DNA from: Laguncularia racemosa
Lineage: Eukaryota > Streptophyta > Magnoliopsida > Myrtales > Combretaceae
Length of the DNA: 64,000 nucleotides
Assembly (NCBI GenBank): GCA_037954665.1
Contig: JBBMOL010000046.1
Span: 4,448,501 to 4,512,500 of the forward strand
Direction of reading: 5' to 3'
Under the pieces are notes generated by a model. It did no database searches and was not told the origin of the DNA. It saw only the letters and a list, made by a program, of their open reading frames with translations. This document shows, in pieces, positions 13,400 to 27,803 of this stretch. The position numbers and the translations under genes were made by a program. Numbering within the stretch: position 1 is the stretch's first letter; every line of letters begins with the position of its first letter.

Positions 13400-16300
13400 T
13401 TTTTGAAACATTTTGTCCTATTGTTAAACCTATTGAGTATGCATGGTGTCCTAAAAGATGAGTTTTGATTATAACAAAACATATACATGTCATTCTAATG
13501 CTATTCACATTTTTAGAAAGTGTTTAGTGCAAGATATATATATATATATATATTCAAGAGACAACCTACATTAACTTTGGATTAAGTATCAGAATACTCT
13601 TTATTAAAATTAATCATAATGCATCAAAAGAACAAAGGATTGGAAAAATATCAAAAGTAGACATTCTAACATCCGATTCAAAGACATGGTTCCAACATTC
13701 AAGAAGCTTTTCGAAGTTAAAGAACAAGTCAAAACCCACCTCTACTGATTGAATATATTTAGGTAATATATTTGACCCATTCTACTAACATTAAATTATA
13801 CATATGAAGAGGACTCTAATCGAGAATAGAAAATAGGAAAGTTATTTATTAGCTAAAGGATAGAAAGGGAAAAACAATAAAATATGCAAGCAAGGATAAT
13901 TATTACAAGCTACCATGATATATAAAGCAATTATTATGAAGAAACATTTGAAAAAGAATTAGACCATTGTAACGACAATATAAATATTGGAGCAAGATGG
14001 AACAAACTAACACATAGATATATACAAGAGAAGGCAAGAAGCAAAATACATGAAATATAACACTAAGAACCCAAGAGGGAGAGGGGGGCCTCGGGTGGGG
14101 GGAGGGTGGAATTTGAATTGGGTTTAATCTCAATTTTAACACAATTTTACACCTTTTAAAGCAAATTATCAAATTAATGAAATGAATGAGAAACAACTAA
14201 ATGAACCAATTACTATAACTAAAAAGAGATAGGGATAAAGAGAATCGAGCTTGGATATAACATGGAGTTTGAACCGCCACTTACTCTCCATGGCACACAA
14301 TAGCCTTCAACCAAAGGCTTCACACACCACTTTATTAATCTTAAGCACAATGCCTTAAGAGCCTACACACTAAACTTACACAAATACAAATTTCTTGCAT
14401 AGTGTACTCTCTTACAAATAAGCAAACAAGGTTCACTCTTACATTATACTTAAAGTTCACAAAATCTTGAAATTTATGAGCATTAATACACGGTAAATGA
14501 TGGAGAAGAAGACAAGTTTCGATATTGCAAGTGAGAGCTCTTTCTAACTCCATTTAATTCATGTTGAAGGGTATTTATAAGCTTGTCCAACTTCTTCCCG
14601 TTATCCCCCCTTTCATCTACATTAAATGCAGGGTAATGGCTAATTTTTTGCTTCTATTGACTAGTTGGTAGGCAAGGTACTATTTGATCAGTCACAACAA
14701 AAAATGCACCATTTTCTCTAGCATACAAACAGTAAAGAGGCTAGTGTTTTCGCAAAATACTCTTAATCTCTAACCATGTTAACGAGAAGTTGGTAACCGA
14801 GCTCTCAACCAATCAGTAGCAAGGGTTATGGGACTATTGATCATATAAGCTCACCAACCAATGTCTATGCCCTTTTACCATTCGAATGGTGACCCCTAAA
14901 CCACTTTAAGAACCTATAAAACTTTGTAAACAGATTTCCAACTACATATATATCTATAACATGTGCACAGTTATATATCATTTAACACTCAATTCAATCA
15001 ATATAATATAACAAAAGTCTAACATAAATTAGGATCAATTTTGTCCAATTAACTCAACTTATTAAGTTAAGTTTTATCTCACTAAAATCTAGGAACACAT
15101 GTTTTAACAATACAAGTCATATTTATGTTTATGAGCTAAAATTGTAGATGGTTCAAATTATTTTTCCTTAAAGAGATTTGTAAACTAGTCCAAGTGAATT
15201 GTATGATGCATTGTTTCTCCGTAAATCTCTGAGACTAGCTTAGAGTGAAGCTAAGTGAGATAGGGAGTGGTTGTGTTGCTAGTTGATTGACTATTTGTAA
15301 TTTTCAAAAGATTTTTTAACATAGTAGAACATGCTTGTAAAGGTAGCCAAGACCCTAATGTGTAGAGGCTAGAAGAGTGGAATGACACATAAGGCAAAAC
15401 CATTATATATTATTGTTTGATCTTCTTAATCCTTATATTTTTTACTATTACTACAACTTATTTATTTTGTTGTATGTTTACCTACTGCAAATTCTTTTAC
15501 AAAATTTTCCAATAGTAATTAAAGCGGATCTCTAAATGAGTATGTGAAAAAGTCATAATTTGGTAATACTGCCCCAACCCACCCTCTCACCCTACCTTCA
15601 ATTATTAACTAGGATTGATAAAACCATCTACTATTCGGTTAGTCCCATCACTTGTAGCAATGAAGGACTAGCATCTGAAATAGCCTAATGTTAATAATGC
15701 ATCTTTAAATGGAGATTGTATTGAAACTGTGTATACTGCATCAACCTCAAGGCTATTGTTTACAAAAGGCAAGCACCTTGAACTTGGTTTACTAATATGC
15801 TGTCTTTTCTTCATCAACCTGGTTACCAAAGCTGTTGCTTTGAATTCTTAATTGCAAGGACCATAATCCTATTTATAGGAGAGACCACAAGTGAAAATAG
15901 GCAATAAATAAATTTAAAAAACTAATACTTAGAGTGGAAAAGTACTACAATAAACCTACTGGTTCTAATGAGTAATCAAGAAGGGAGACAAAATTGATTG
16001 TTACAAGATCAAATGTTTTTCACAAAATTATGTATTTATCAATTTCTTTGTCAATGTCAAAGTCATGAGTAAAAGCATATAAATAAACAAATATATGATC
16101 AGGCATTGATGTATAAAGGTTCCTCCTTATAAGTTAATAATCTCTTTTAGCTTCAAACTAAGGAATCGGTCTATCTACACCGATACATTCCTCTATTTGA
16201 GAAATCAATAAAAGGTACAAACATCAATCTACTCTACCTCATAATTTCTACCTTAAAATCATGCGGATCTATAGATTCAACAAATTTTGCTCTGCCTCAC

Positions 16301-19300
16301 ACTCTTCACCTAGGAACGTAAAGGTCTATAGAATCTACCCCATAACCTTTCCCAAATAGCCCCACAATCCCCTCAAGAAAGAGCAATTCAATTGAAGATT
16401 ACAATAGAAATTTTCTCACAATTTTAGCATAATACTCTAATAAAATAAAATAAAAACTTTAGCACAAAATGTTAATATCTCTTTTATTTCCTTTACTTCT
16501 TGTCTTTTCTATTCTCTAGTTTCGTATAGCTCCTTTTTATAGCTAATCTCCAAAGCTTTGATATGGAGGTAGTCATTCCCTGTATCTTTGAAATAACATC
16601 TACAAGCCTTTCCTTTTGGCTTTGTAAGGTAATAGCCATTGTAATGCTCATAAATAATATTCACTTCTAAATATAACTCTTTGTTCCTTTCTTTGTAATA
16701 TCCATTGCAATAGTTGTTTATAATGTGTCTTCATATTTTCTTTCATATTAATATAGCTACTACAAAAGTAATGCATTCTGAAGCTTTCTAATGTTGTCTC
16801 CTTGCATCATGGAATTCTTGATATATTCTCAATATATTTTGAAAATGTGCAATATCTATGAAAACTTCTTGTCATCCTAAATGTTTAGTTAAATGTATTA
16901 CCCACAAATACATTTAATTCGCGAAGCTAGGTCTTTAATATGTAAATATACACCTTCCAATTTGAGCTTTTGGTTCACTTAACCTTCTACTTTTAGTTTT
17001 GGTTCTACTTCCGATTTGGTTATGAATTCTACTTCTAATATAATTAAAACAACTACTGTGCCTGAACATCAATCAGTTCATCCAATTGCAGTATTTCACA
17101 TCCTAACTTTCCATGGCGCTTTGGTAGAAAAATTAACCATGACGTTTGAACAATGTGTGAGTTCCACAATCTTCAATCTTTTTGTGTTAGTTCCTCTTAT
17201 ATTTAATATCCAAGGAAATGGAGATGTGAATAACCTAACGAAGCAAAAATGCATTTCCCTAGGAAGAATGGAATGCTATATGGCTTAAATGATTTGCAAT
17301 TGGCTACCAATCGACTAATAGACGATAATACCAAATCTTAATACTAATTCGAGAAGTCTTTGAACTATCAAGTTTTGCTATCAATCCTATGCTCAAGAGG
17401 AGAGCAGATACTTGCCTAGAAAATCACTCACTAACTTATTGGTCAAAGCATTGTTGATCCAAATGTTCCACTATGTTTCTCTCTATTTGCTAAAGTTTCA
17501 TGCAACACCACAGTACATTACTTCTCTAACTTTCCAATGTTAGTTAAGGGTGATCGAGCCTGCTTACCATGATGCTCATCATAAATTAAAAGTTAAGTAT
17601 CATTTATAGTTAAAAGATAATATATATATATATAATAACAACTTTATTAATTTCAGTAAAATTAGGTTCTAGTTGAACTTTTAAGCCCTAACCCCTAGAC
17701 TTATTAAGGTTGATTTTTGATAGCATCATGTATAAGGATGAGCATAAAAAACCATTGACCTTAATCTTGTTAGCTTGTATGGTTGAGTAGGCGCCAAGAT
17801 GTATATTAGACATCAGAGAATCAGTTATAATGTCGAATTTTCAAAACCAATTCCATGTATTTGTAATAGGATATAAGAAAAGGATAAGCAACAAGGTCGT
17901 TTGAGAAAGTGAAACAACTTATACTAACCTTGGAGGGTCCAATGTTGATTTTATTGGAAACCAAATTTGATTTTTAGTTCTTATATCCAACCAACCATAG
18001 GAACCTACTTTGAAACTCATTGAAGTTTCCATAAAGGTCTGCTACACCATTATGACATACATATAAATTTGCAATTACCTTTTGTTGGTCTTAAAGTGGT
18101 GACTAAGAGGAAGGGAGGTAAATTGGTTGTTAAATAACTTATAGGCTCAAATTCAATTAACCCTTTTAATGAATTATATTATATTGAATTAGATAGCTAA
18201 AGCACTTAGTATAATCTCAATTTAATGCAGTTCAGCTTACTTCTACCTAAATATCAATGCTTGGATTCACTAGTTAAAGCATAGTAGTAATTGAGCAATA
18301 AAATAAGTTGTGTATAATTAAAAGAGCTAAGGAAGAGAATTACACTCAAATATACAGACGTTTAGCCTTCTATCTATATCCTCTCTACCAACACTACCAA
18401 CTCAATTGCTGAGAATCCACTATATTATCCAAACAAGAGTACAAGAGGATTCTATCACTATGACAACTCCACCAAAACTTAATAGAAGCTAACATTGTTG
18501 TGACTATATAGTTTCTTCTAGGTTCTCCTGGCTCTCACTAATCTCACAACTTGCAATGCCTTCACTTCTCCACACTAAACCTATGAAAATGCTCACAAGT
18601 ACAACAAATTGCACCTTCAACACTCCTTTTGGAAAACACAATGCAAATCAAAATTTCCTAAAGTTAGCTAGTAGAAAATATCTCGAAAGCTCAATTCTCA
18701 CAATATTTCTTGCTAGCAATACTCAACCACGTATGTAACACGTATATCTTCAAGTCTCTATAACCTTCAATATATAGGTTTGAGCTCCACATCTTTGTTA
18801 TGGAATGAATCTTTGTATCCAACAGAAAAATAATTTTTTGTAAAGTAATTGCCTTTGATTTCATTGCTAATGGCTAGATAAAATGTAAGTTGGCATAAAA
18901 ACTCTTTTGGTTTAAGATTTGAAAAGGAACATTGGACATAAGTAACTATAGATGCTAGCTGATACACTTTCCACATTTAACTTATTTATTTCCTTATGAA
19001 AAGATATTCTCAATGAAATCATTCTTTTATCACAAAGATATTTCAAATAGATTCCTCATATACTTTGAAAAAAGCCAGCTTTAAAGAAAAACATTTTGGC
19101 AAATAATTTTTTTCAAAATTTTCACTTACAAAAATCATTTTTGATTTACTTAGCCTCCTTTCAACAAGATAATTTCAAAAGGTAAATTTCTTTCTTAAAT
19201 GAACATTTTTATAAGGTTTTACCATTGTAATAGCAACAAATGCACAATTTAATCTTCACCCAAAGTGTATTACCTAGATACATTTAGTTAGCAAGTATTA

Positions 19301-20580
19301 GGTCTTATAATCCGAATCCATCAGATTCTCCCATGTATGCTTCTGCCTTTTCATGCAATCAACTTGAAAACACATATATAGTAATAACACATGCTCCATC
19401 AAAAAGCAGATTATCCACACCTTTTATTTAGAATTGTGAATTGAAGCTTTCTCGCTAGACATAGAACAATAGTTTCCGTGGTATGCCTTCGTCTCGCAGA
19501 GAAGAAAACACTTTGCATACTCCGTATCTCTGTCATTTTTTTCTTTTTTCATCATCATTTGTTGTTCCAAACCAATCATTTTCATATTTAGTAAGTATGC
19601 TTATCTTGATTTGTGTATGGTTACCAATTCGCATAACAAGAAGTTCTAGGATAGGTCCTGAAAGTAGCATGAAGTCAATCAATTCGACTCCTACCCAGTT
19701 CTTTGATATAGGTAGATTGCAGGCTCCATATTTGGAAATGGTTTATCCTGACATGGTTCGCCCCTGGATACAAGTACGACATTTAATCCATTTTGGACCC
19801 TATGCAATATACTACCTATTACACATTATAAAGTATCTTGTATTTTAATTACTATACGAATGGCTACTCTTTATCTTGGAAACATCGCAGATGAACATAT
19901 CATTAGATTTAAGGAAACAATTAAAATCTTAACGATACAACAAAGTTAGACTCTGATTTGCAAAGACAAGTTCGAAGATATTGTCACAGATGATTGAAGG
20001 AGAAAGATTTTTCGGGTGTCGAGTTAGTGTTATGGCTTAAGTTGCCGCTGTCTGTTGCTTTATCAAAACTTCGTTATCTTTACATTGGAGCTGTGAAATA
20101 TTTTTAAGTGATATATATATATATATATATTGTGATTTTTAGGCAAAGAATGGCTGCAATACTTAAGTATTAACATTTTTTAGCTATAAAAAGGTATATA
20201 AAAAATAGACTCTGGATTTTACGGTGTTTTGGAATTTTCAGATTTCAGTTGGCACAAAATTTCAGAGTGAATTCAACAGGCTCGTTCCAGGTTATTTCAA
20301 TAAGTCCTTATATATATATAATATGACCTCTTATCTTTCCGATTCCATATTCCTCATCTCGAATTGAATATTTTTCATTGAGAGATTGATTGATGGTAGC
20401 TCACGACTCTTCTGCTATTGAGCTTCGGCCTTCGAGGCAATTACCATAACATGGATGGCTGTCCTACGACGTGGGTGGAAAGTACCAGGATACACTACTT
20501 GTACCACTGTGTTATGTTAATACTTGATTGTGTGATTTTTGACGTTTGGAAACATTGATTGAAAAATTATGGGTGAGCAC
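13400..20580. other. AT-rich intergenic DNA, no supported gene
   Basis: I see no domain-bearing frame. The longest open frames (19483-19848, 121 codons; 13903-14196, 97 codons) show no motif I recognise. Several blocks look like fragments of long LTRs, for example around 14060-14580, 16120-16960 and 18080-19340. Two of them share a similar tail: a gtattacc...atacattta stretch followed by aggtctt at about 16895-16940 and 19268-19305. TA microsatellites lie near 13535, 17620 and 20112. Confidence 0.4.
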
Positions 20581-20589
20581 GGAATTATG

Positions 20590-21385
20590 TGGTATAGGGT
20601 ATTCATGTATCTTACAAAATTGGTAGAATTTTTATGGATATTAAAAGTTTTATAATAAGTTTTAGGTAAAAAATTTTCAAAATCTCTTTCTATAAGATAG
20701 AATATGAGTATAAGGTCTTCTTATCTATATCCATTCTGAAATTTATACTTTAAAGTATATAAAATATAGGTTCTAAAGTACCAGTATTCACTCTATAAAA
20801 TTTTTTTAAATAATATTAAATAATGAATAATAATGATGACAATATAAGATTTTTAGAAAAAAAAAAAAAAAAAAAACTCAAGCCCATAAGTTGATAACCC
20901 TGAATGACTAAACCTAATATCATCTTTCTCACTTTACATTTTCCATTTTTTTCTTCTTATTTTTCCCCATTTGATAAATAATAAGATCACGTATACTTGA
21001 AGTATAGGGTACTTATCCGTACCTTATTTAATTGATAGATTTTTTATGGATATTAAAAGTTTTATGGTAAGTTTTAGGTAAAGATTTTCAAAATCTCTTT
21101 CGATAGGGTAAAATATGAGTATAATTAACTATATCCACCCTAAAATTTATACTCTAAAGTCTATAAAGTATAAGTTCCGGGGTATTATATATCCACCTTA
21201 TAAAAAAAAATAAATAATGATGACAATATAATATTTTTATAAAAAATTAATTTTAAAAAAACTCAAGCTCATAAGTTGATAACCTAAATGACTAAACCTA
21301 ATATCATCTCTCTTACTTTACGCTCTCCATTTTTTTTCTCTTATTTTTCTCCATTTGATAAATAATAAGATCACATAAACTTGAA
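20590..21385. repeat. Imperfect tandem duplication, about 0.4 kb unit
   Basis: Two head-to-tail copies, about 20590-20998 and 21000-21385. Both start with tatagggta, share tttatggatattaaaag (20630 and 21043), a run of A, the string ctaaacctaatatcatct, and end with gataaataataagatcac. Copies differ by small indels and many substitutions. No coding content. Confidence 0.75.
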
Positions 21386-22287
21386 AAAATGAAGGTATGA
21401 AAAATTACTTCTTTTAATGTTACAGGTTTTACTATAAGTTTCATAAGTTTTAGATATAAACAACTTATAATATCATATATATATTAGTTTTTTAATATCA
21501 CATAAATTTGAAATTTATAAAAATTAAAAAAATTAAAAAATGGCAAAGTTTATAAGTTCCATAAATTACCCTATGCTTATAGATTTTACTATATATAAGT
21601 TTCAAGGTAGTTTTAATTAAAATAGGTTCTGATTTTAAAATTTGATAACTTATACTTTACAAAATAAGATAATTATAAAGTTTTATACCTTATTCATCAT
21701 GTACATATTTATTCCTATAAAAAATTTTGAAAAAATTTGAAACTTCTGAGGTAATTTATATAATTGAGAATAGCCCTATTCCAAATAATGATTCCTCAAC
21801 CTTTTTATAAGTAAATATGCAATGGTGTTGCTCAGAACAATGATTCTCATTTAGAGTCCGTTCGATTCCGTAAATTCTAAATCTCAGACCAACGATTCTC
21901 ACCGACCTAACTACCGGTCCGATGCTGGTTTCCAGGTCACAGTTCCCAGATCTGTGAACCAGCTAATCCAAATTCTTTTTTTTTCTTTTTTTAAGTTTTC
22001 CTATTAAAATTATACAGGTCATCCGTGATTTTGCTCGGTCCAAAAGAAGAGTTCGTTTGTTAATTTTAAATTGCAAAATATTAATTCATTTAGTGAACTA
22101 ACACACAATTTCTTTATTTATCCAAGGAAAAGTACAAACGCAAAACACTACTCTCATTACATAATAAACAAGATGATACTACTACCCTATAAAATAATTA
22201 GAAAGTAAAACAACAAAGTATTGAAATATAAAAGTTGTCGTGACATTGTTAATATTAATATTTTTCTCATATAGTCTTATTACCTAT

Positions 22288-23112
22288 ATTCTAATTAGAG
22301 TTATACAAATGAGTTATGATTCATTAACTAATCTGTTTAACTTGCTTAAAAAATGTGTTATAATTAAAATTTTCAATTAGTTTAAAAAGTAGGCTTAGCG
22401 AGCCTAATCTATTTAACTCGCGGGTTAAAGTGGACCAACCCATTTAACTTATGGACCAATCCACTAAACCAAGGAAAAAAAAATGGTATAACTTACGCTA
22501 ATCACATGTTATATCCACAACATAATATTGAGTCATTATTTCATTTCACTTTTAAACTTAATATAGTAAACTACAAAACTCAAGCCACATATCATCATTT
22601 ATTATTATTATCTTCCTCACTCTTCTTTCTTACTTTTTTATCTTAATATTTCCATCTTTCTCAACAGTTACATCTCTTAATCCTTCCTTTATTTTATAAT
22701 ATTCAAATTATAAAGATATTACAATTATAATATTTATATTATGATATAAAGTATCAAATCAATTTACCATGCTATTGTATAAATGATACAAGATCCTTAT
22801 AAACTTTATATTTTGTACAATTTTAAATAAAAAAATAAAATATATTGTTAATGGTTATAGGTTAGCGCATATGACCCACTAAAATACATAAATGAGTTAA
22901 ATGAATTGTATCAACCCATTTAATTCACCAAAGTATATATATGGGTTAACCGTTTAACCTAACAACCCATGCAAGCCGAGTTAGGGCTAACAAATTCTAT
23001 CTCGTTTGTTAAAAGGATCATCATAAGTTGACTCATTTAACCCATAGGCTAAAGTGGGCCAAGTTGAACCTGGTTAACCCATTTAACCTACTTTCACACC
23101 TTTAATTCTAAT
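22288..23112. mobile_element. Non-autonomous hAT-like element with 8-bp TSD
   Basis: Perfect 8-bp direct repeats attctaat (22288-22295 and 23105-23112) bracket an 809-bp element (22296-23104). Its ends are imperfect inverted repeats, TAGAGTTATACAAATGAG on the left and TAAAGGTGTGAAAGTAGG as the reverse complement of the right end. The TA-purine-N-G start and the 8-bp duplication are hallmarks of hAT transposons. The interior has no transposase frame and is rich in ttaaccca/tgggttaa motifs near both ends, so it is a deletion derivative or MITE-like copy. It lies about 4.6 kb upstream of LAZY1. Confidence 0.75.
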
Positions 23113-26100
23113 CACCATTAGTATCCCTTAATATGATGCTAACCAACATATCACATTCAAGAATCATTGTATCGTCATTCTTGAAATCCTAAATTGCTAA
23201 AACAAGTAATTAAGTTAAGCAAGTGTAGATGCTAAGAAACACATGATGAAGAAAATTATTACTTCAATGTTACAATAATGTCAATACCAGCACCATAAAG
23301 TCAAACAAATAAAATATGGATTTTTGTAGCAATTCTTGTATCAATTAAATTTAAGTATTTATCATCTCTGTCTTCCATAAATTTTCTCTACCACCTAATT
23401 GGCTTCATGCTAGCTATTTTTTCGAATTTTGACATTAGTCAAGTATTATTTTTTTTTTAAGTGATACAAATATCTAAAAAAGTGTTGGACATTGTGCAAA
23501 TTAGGGAGTTAGAGACAATATATGGAAGACAAGAATAGCGATTACTTACAGGTGACTGATATATAATGGAGTGCAAAAAAAAAGGTTAAAAAATATAAAA
23601 TCAGTTAGTTAGTGATGCTAATTGTAGCACATATTTAGCTGTGAATATTTTCTATGCATTCCACATAAGTTTACACATATTGTACGATATCAAAAGTGAA
23701 ATCAACATCTCATCAAAGTAATAGCCTTCCATGTCATCTATAATTATTGATGCATACGCTCGCTTTACTCCAATCACTTATTTCAACAATTCAAGATTTC
23801 AAGAAAGAGGATATAAGAAGCACCATTAGAAGAGATGTTGATGTCTATTGCAAAACCATCTCTATAGAGTACTTGTAAAATTTAATAATGCATGAAAAAT
23901 ATTAACAAATGAGAGCTTTTTAACGAGAAGCAAGAAAAAATATTTAGAAATCTTATTGGAATTCATGTGTATCACAGCATATGTGTGTGTTTGTATGAAT
24001 TGTAAAAAAAAATGCATGTGCGTGTGTGAATTTATAGGAGAGGAGGGGAAGGCTTTAACGGAACAATCTTCATTTTCCTAGCTTAACCACTATTCAAATT
24101 TCATACTGAAGCCTATTGCCAATAGATCTTCATCTGCAAAGATTAATTGTCGTAGACACGAGGTCTCACATCTTCCCTATTTATCGTAGTTCCAATTCAT
24201 GTGGTTTAAGGCTACATCTTTCAACTATGGCACAAAATGCGAAACGTAGGATTTGAAAGGCTCTTCACAAAGATGAGTAAGCACTTTCTTTTATAAGAAA
24301 AGAATAAAGGACACAAGCGATTGAAAAAAAAAAGAGAGGGGGTGGGAGAGGAACTGGAACATTATTACTAAGCGTTTGAGATATTTTCAAGTTAAGCCCT
24401 CTCTCTTCCAAAATGGGAGGAGAAAAATATCAAGATCGGCTGAACGCTGAAGGCGAATCGGTACTAAGCCGGAAAGGATTCCACTAAACCTAATCAGGAT
24501 TGATCCTATCTGTTAGGCCGTCACTTTCGGTGTTTCGTCACAAAATAATTAAGTCATCAGGTACATGAAATCCCAAGAGATGCCCTGCAGTCTTATCAAA
24601 TTGACTGTGTAGCCCATCATTTCTCGTATTGTATAGCATTTATAGACTAACTGACTGACAAGGAGATTGACTTACTACCAATGGGAAATACGGGCTTAGC
24701 CCTCTTTTGGCAATACACACGTGGACTTCACATGGTCGTAATCGAATCATGGAGAACTTTCTGATTGATCCGACACAAAAGCCCTACAACTTACCCCATG
24801 TTTCCTAAGTTTTACGTTTGTTTTCAGTTTGGAGTATATAACGGTGGGTAGGCTTTCTTGTTATTGCTCTCTAGAAGTAGCAACTGCTGCGTTTCCTAGT
24901 TACTCGTTTGCTAGCTCAAAATGGGATCCATCCACTTGAAAAGAAAACCAGTAACGCTTGCCTTTCTTATCTCTCTCTCGCGTACATTGTGCAAACTCAG
25001 ATTCACACGTAAAACCTACAAATACTGTGCTTTCCAGATGCCAAAGTACATTGTAACTGCAAAACCTACACAGGTAACGATCATTTAAAGTCGAAAATAT
25101 GCACAACTTGCATGTCAGTCCATCTCCATAAAAGTTATAGGCAACAAGACATCCAACATTCATGAAATGTCACTGCTAGCTAACCACTAGGGGTGTCATA
25201 AGGGCATGAATGGTATCAAGGAGTTCAAAAACGAAGACAAAACGTCAACCAGAAAAGAAAAAGAAACCATCAAAGAAAGAAATGAAACTATTCATCCCTG
25301 ATTATTTGCGCACATAAAAGAACCAGGAAATGCCCTTAGGCTTTTGACTCCGAATCCATGGAATTTTTCATGAGTATTATTTTTTAGCTCTAGCCTCCAC
25401 TCTAGACCAGCCCATCGCATTTTAAACAAATAGTGGATGCCAGATCGCAATAAAAGTTTCTGCTTTCTCAATTACCAAAATCTATCTCAATAAATGAGGC
25501 TATACCTTTCCCCAGACAGTGGAACATCATAATCAAATAAAATATCTTTATATTACTCTGTTAAATACCACAGCAAAAGTTTCGTGTTGCGGTACAATGG
25601 TGACTAAATCATAGAAGAAAATATTAGGTTTTTTTTTTTTTTTTTTTGAGCCTGCAAATGCAGCCATCTTCCAGGCAAGTCTATACTGAAAGAAATGGCA
25701 AAGTGATTGTAATGAACCGTCGTAATTGTCTCTGTAGATTCATCAAACAACTAGATTTAAAGCAATTGACCACCACGTCACCTGTGCAGTGTGGATAATA
25801 CAGAAAAGTGCCGAACTTTCAGACACTCTACACCCCTCATGGCCTCGAGATTCTCAAAAATGATGCTTGAGAAATAGTTTCTTCAAAGATCGTTGCATGA
25901 GTTTTTCCTCCTCAACTGCATGTTTTCATGGGGCTTGTGGGGCATGCCCATAGGGCAAGGACAGAAGACTTCTCAATCAAGTCACTTTTTTTAATAAATG
26001 CAAAACGGAGATATAGTACATACTGTCCAACTTATGACTGCATGAAATGAGCAATATTATGATGACACGTACACAATGGCCAAATTGTCTTCATGGCATC

Positions 26101-27719
26101 TTTCAGTTAAGAAATAATACCTCCAGTACAGGTCTTGTAAATTCAAGTGAGGGAATCGCATCCTTAATAGCCATTTGCTGAAAAGAAATGTACAGACCGA
26201 TAGCAACAATTACCTGATGCAGCTACTCATCAGAAGCTTAAAACATGAAGCTATATGCAGTGACAAGTTGAGTGGTAAAGAAAAAAGGTTAGAAATACTG
26301 CTGATTGGCATTTTTTAATGCACCAGATCACACTAAGTGGTGATTTAGTGGAACAAAAAACGGATGTAAAATTTGTAGCCCCTAGTGCCCTGATAGTTGG
26401 CAAAGACAGACGAGCTAAAAGCATCAAAAGAGAATGGAGCAGGCACATAGAGATTATGTCCCAGATGGAAAAAGCATAGAACAATGCACTTGTAGCAAAT
26501 GAATAAATGCCTTATATCTGATCCTACTTGATATGTTAAAGAAGCCAACATTTAATTCAAGATCAATCCCACAGGATAATGTTAACTAGAATATATACAA
26601 TTTAATAATCCTAATTTGAATCACTACCCATCAATTCATTGGAGCTTGTAATCTTTTTTGCCTATTGATGTGTACATAACAGGTTGTTAATATTGAGAAA
26701 AAAAATGTCTACAGCTTTAATATTACAAATTATCATTAGAGTTTGTAATTTTATCACAGGTAGACACTCCAGAGTTAGTTACTCGATAATAGCAATCTGT
26801 CTAGAGATTGAAAGGGTCATGAAGCTGCATTACAAACCAAAGAAAGAAGTTAAGAGGATGATGTAACAGAAAATAAAAAATGAATAAGACAACAGATAAG
26901 TGCTTACAAGGCAACTATATTCTCTGTTGATTACCTAGAACACAAATGGAGGAAGCAATTAACTAAAAGTGATGTGTATTATAAGTTTTTGAGCTCAGTT
27001 ATTTTTATATCTGTTATATCCCATAATAGCTATAGAAATGAATCTTCTTGTCCTTCCAACAAACATCTCCTCTACTTCCAAAAAAAATCTCCTCTGCTTA
27101 ACTGTATTTACACCTGACATTACACCTGTATATGTCATGGCTTCGTCTAGCTTATAACACCTCAAAGAAAATCAAGATTAGGAAACTGTAGACAAAACTA
27201 TGGACAGATTATATTGAACTATTTTCCTATCCAGCATCCCAGTCGTGTTCCTTTGTAGATGTATTTAATGTAATCATATTGGTATCAATTATTATAGTTG
27301 CACCAAGTATGGCCAACATCTTTGTATCTGCATGTTGTATTGTCACATAATAAGCAGATATGGCACATATCCATGTACCCGTAGGGCCTATCAAAGGCAT
27401 CCACATGTAAATGCAAGTAGCATCCATAATGAACTCTTCCTTCTTTGAAATGCCTACCAAGTAGTCTAATTGACTATATCATGACAAAGAACACCTAACA
27501 ACAACCTTGTACTTTTGTATATGTTCCTCATCTTCGAATATATCTCTAGCCTTAGAAACTACAGATTTCTGACTTAAGTGGACACGTTTGAGACCATAAT
27601 CCACACTGTCTTTTCTCAAGTAACAGTCCCATTTCCCTTAAACAATATAAACTCATCCCCATTTATATCTGCATAGACGACCAAAGATATCAAACATCAA
27701 GTCCTTTGAAGAAAACACA
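23113..27719. other. LAZY1 upstream region, no supported gene
   Basis: AT-rich with several poly-A or poly-T tracts, for example 25628-25647. The open frames at 24900-25163 and 27227-27460 (- strand) show no motif I recognise. The most distinctive site is a TATA-like tatata at 24835-24840 with a 55-codon + strand frame 80 bp downstream, described separately. It presumably contains the LAZY1 promoter and 5' UTR, but the transcription start cannot be placed. Confidence 0.5.
24835..25088 (+). other. TATA-like box and short ORF, uncertain
   Basis: A tatata box at 24835-24840 is followed by an ATG at 24921 opening a 55-codon + strand frame that ends at 25088. A cag/gtaacg splice-donor-like site lies inside it near 25075. 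The predicted peptide is basic and has no recognisable domain. It could be a leader exon, an upstream reading frame of a long LAZY1 transcript, or chance. Only transcript evidence could decide. Confidence 0.15.
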
Positions 27720-27803
27720 ATGAAGGTAAGTCAAGACTCTTACTTCAAATTAATACATAAATATAGACAATCTTTAACTTCATTTATGCTGTCATTGCTG
27801 CAG
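27720..27803 (+). other. LAZY1: LAZY1 six-base exon 1 and 78-bp intron 1
   Basis: ATGAAG is followed at once by the strong donor gtaagt (27726). The acceptor ttgctgcag ends at 27803 and exon 2 starts with TTACTAGG. The in-frame reading through the intron seen in a plain six-frame translation gives a false, longer N-terminus; the spliced start MKLLGWMHRK is the one that matches the family. Confidence 0.88.

Noticed and set aside
19483..19848. 121-codon + strand frame
   Set aside because: No recognisable motif, in AT-rich repeat-like surroundings with no exon partner; cannot be supported as a gene.
27227..27460. 77-codon - strand frame upstream of LAZY1
   Set aside because: I considered a transposase fragment but no family motif is clear.
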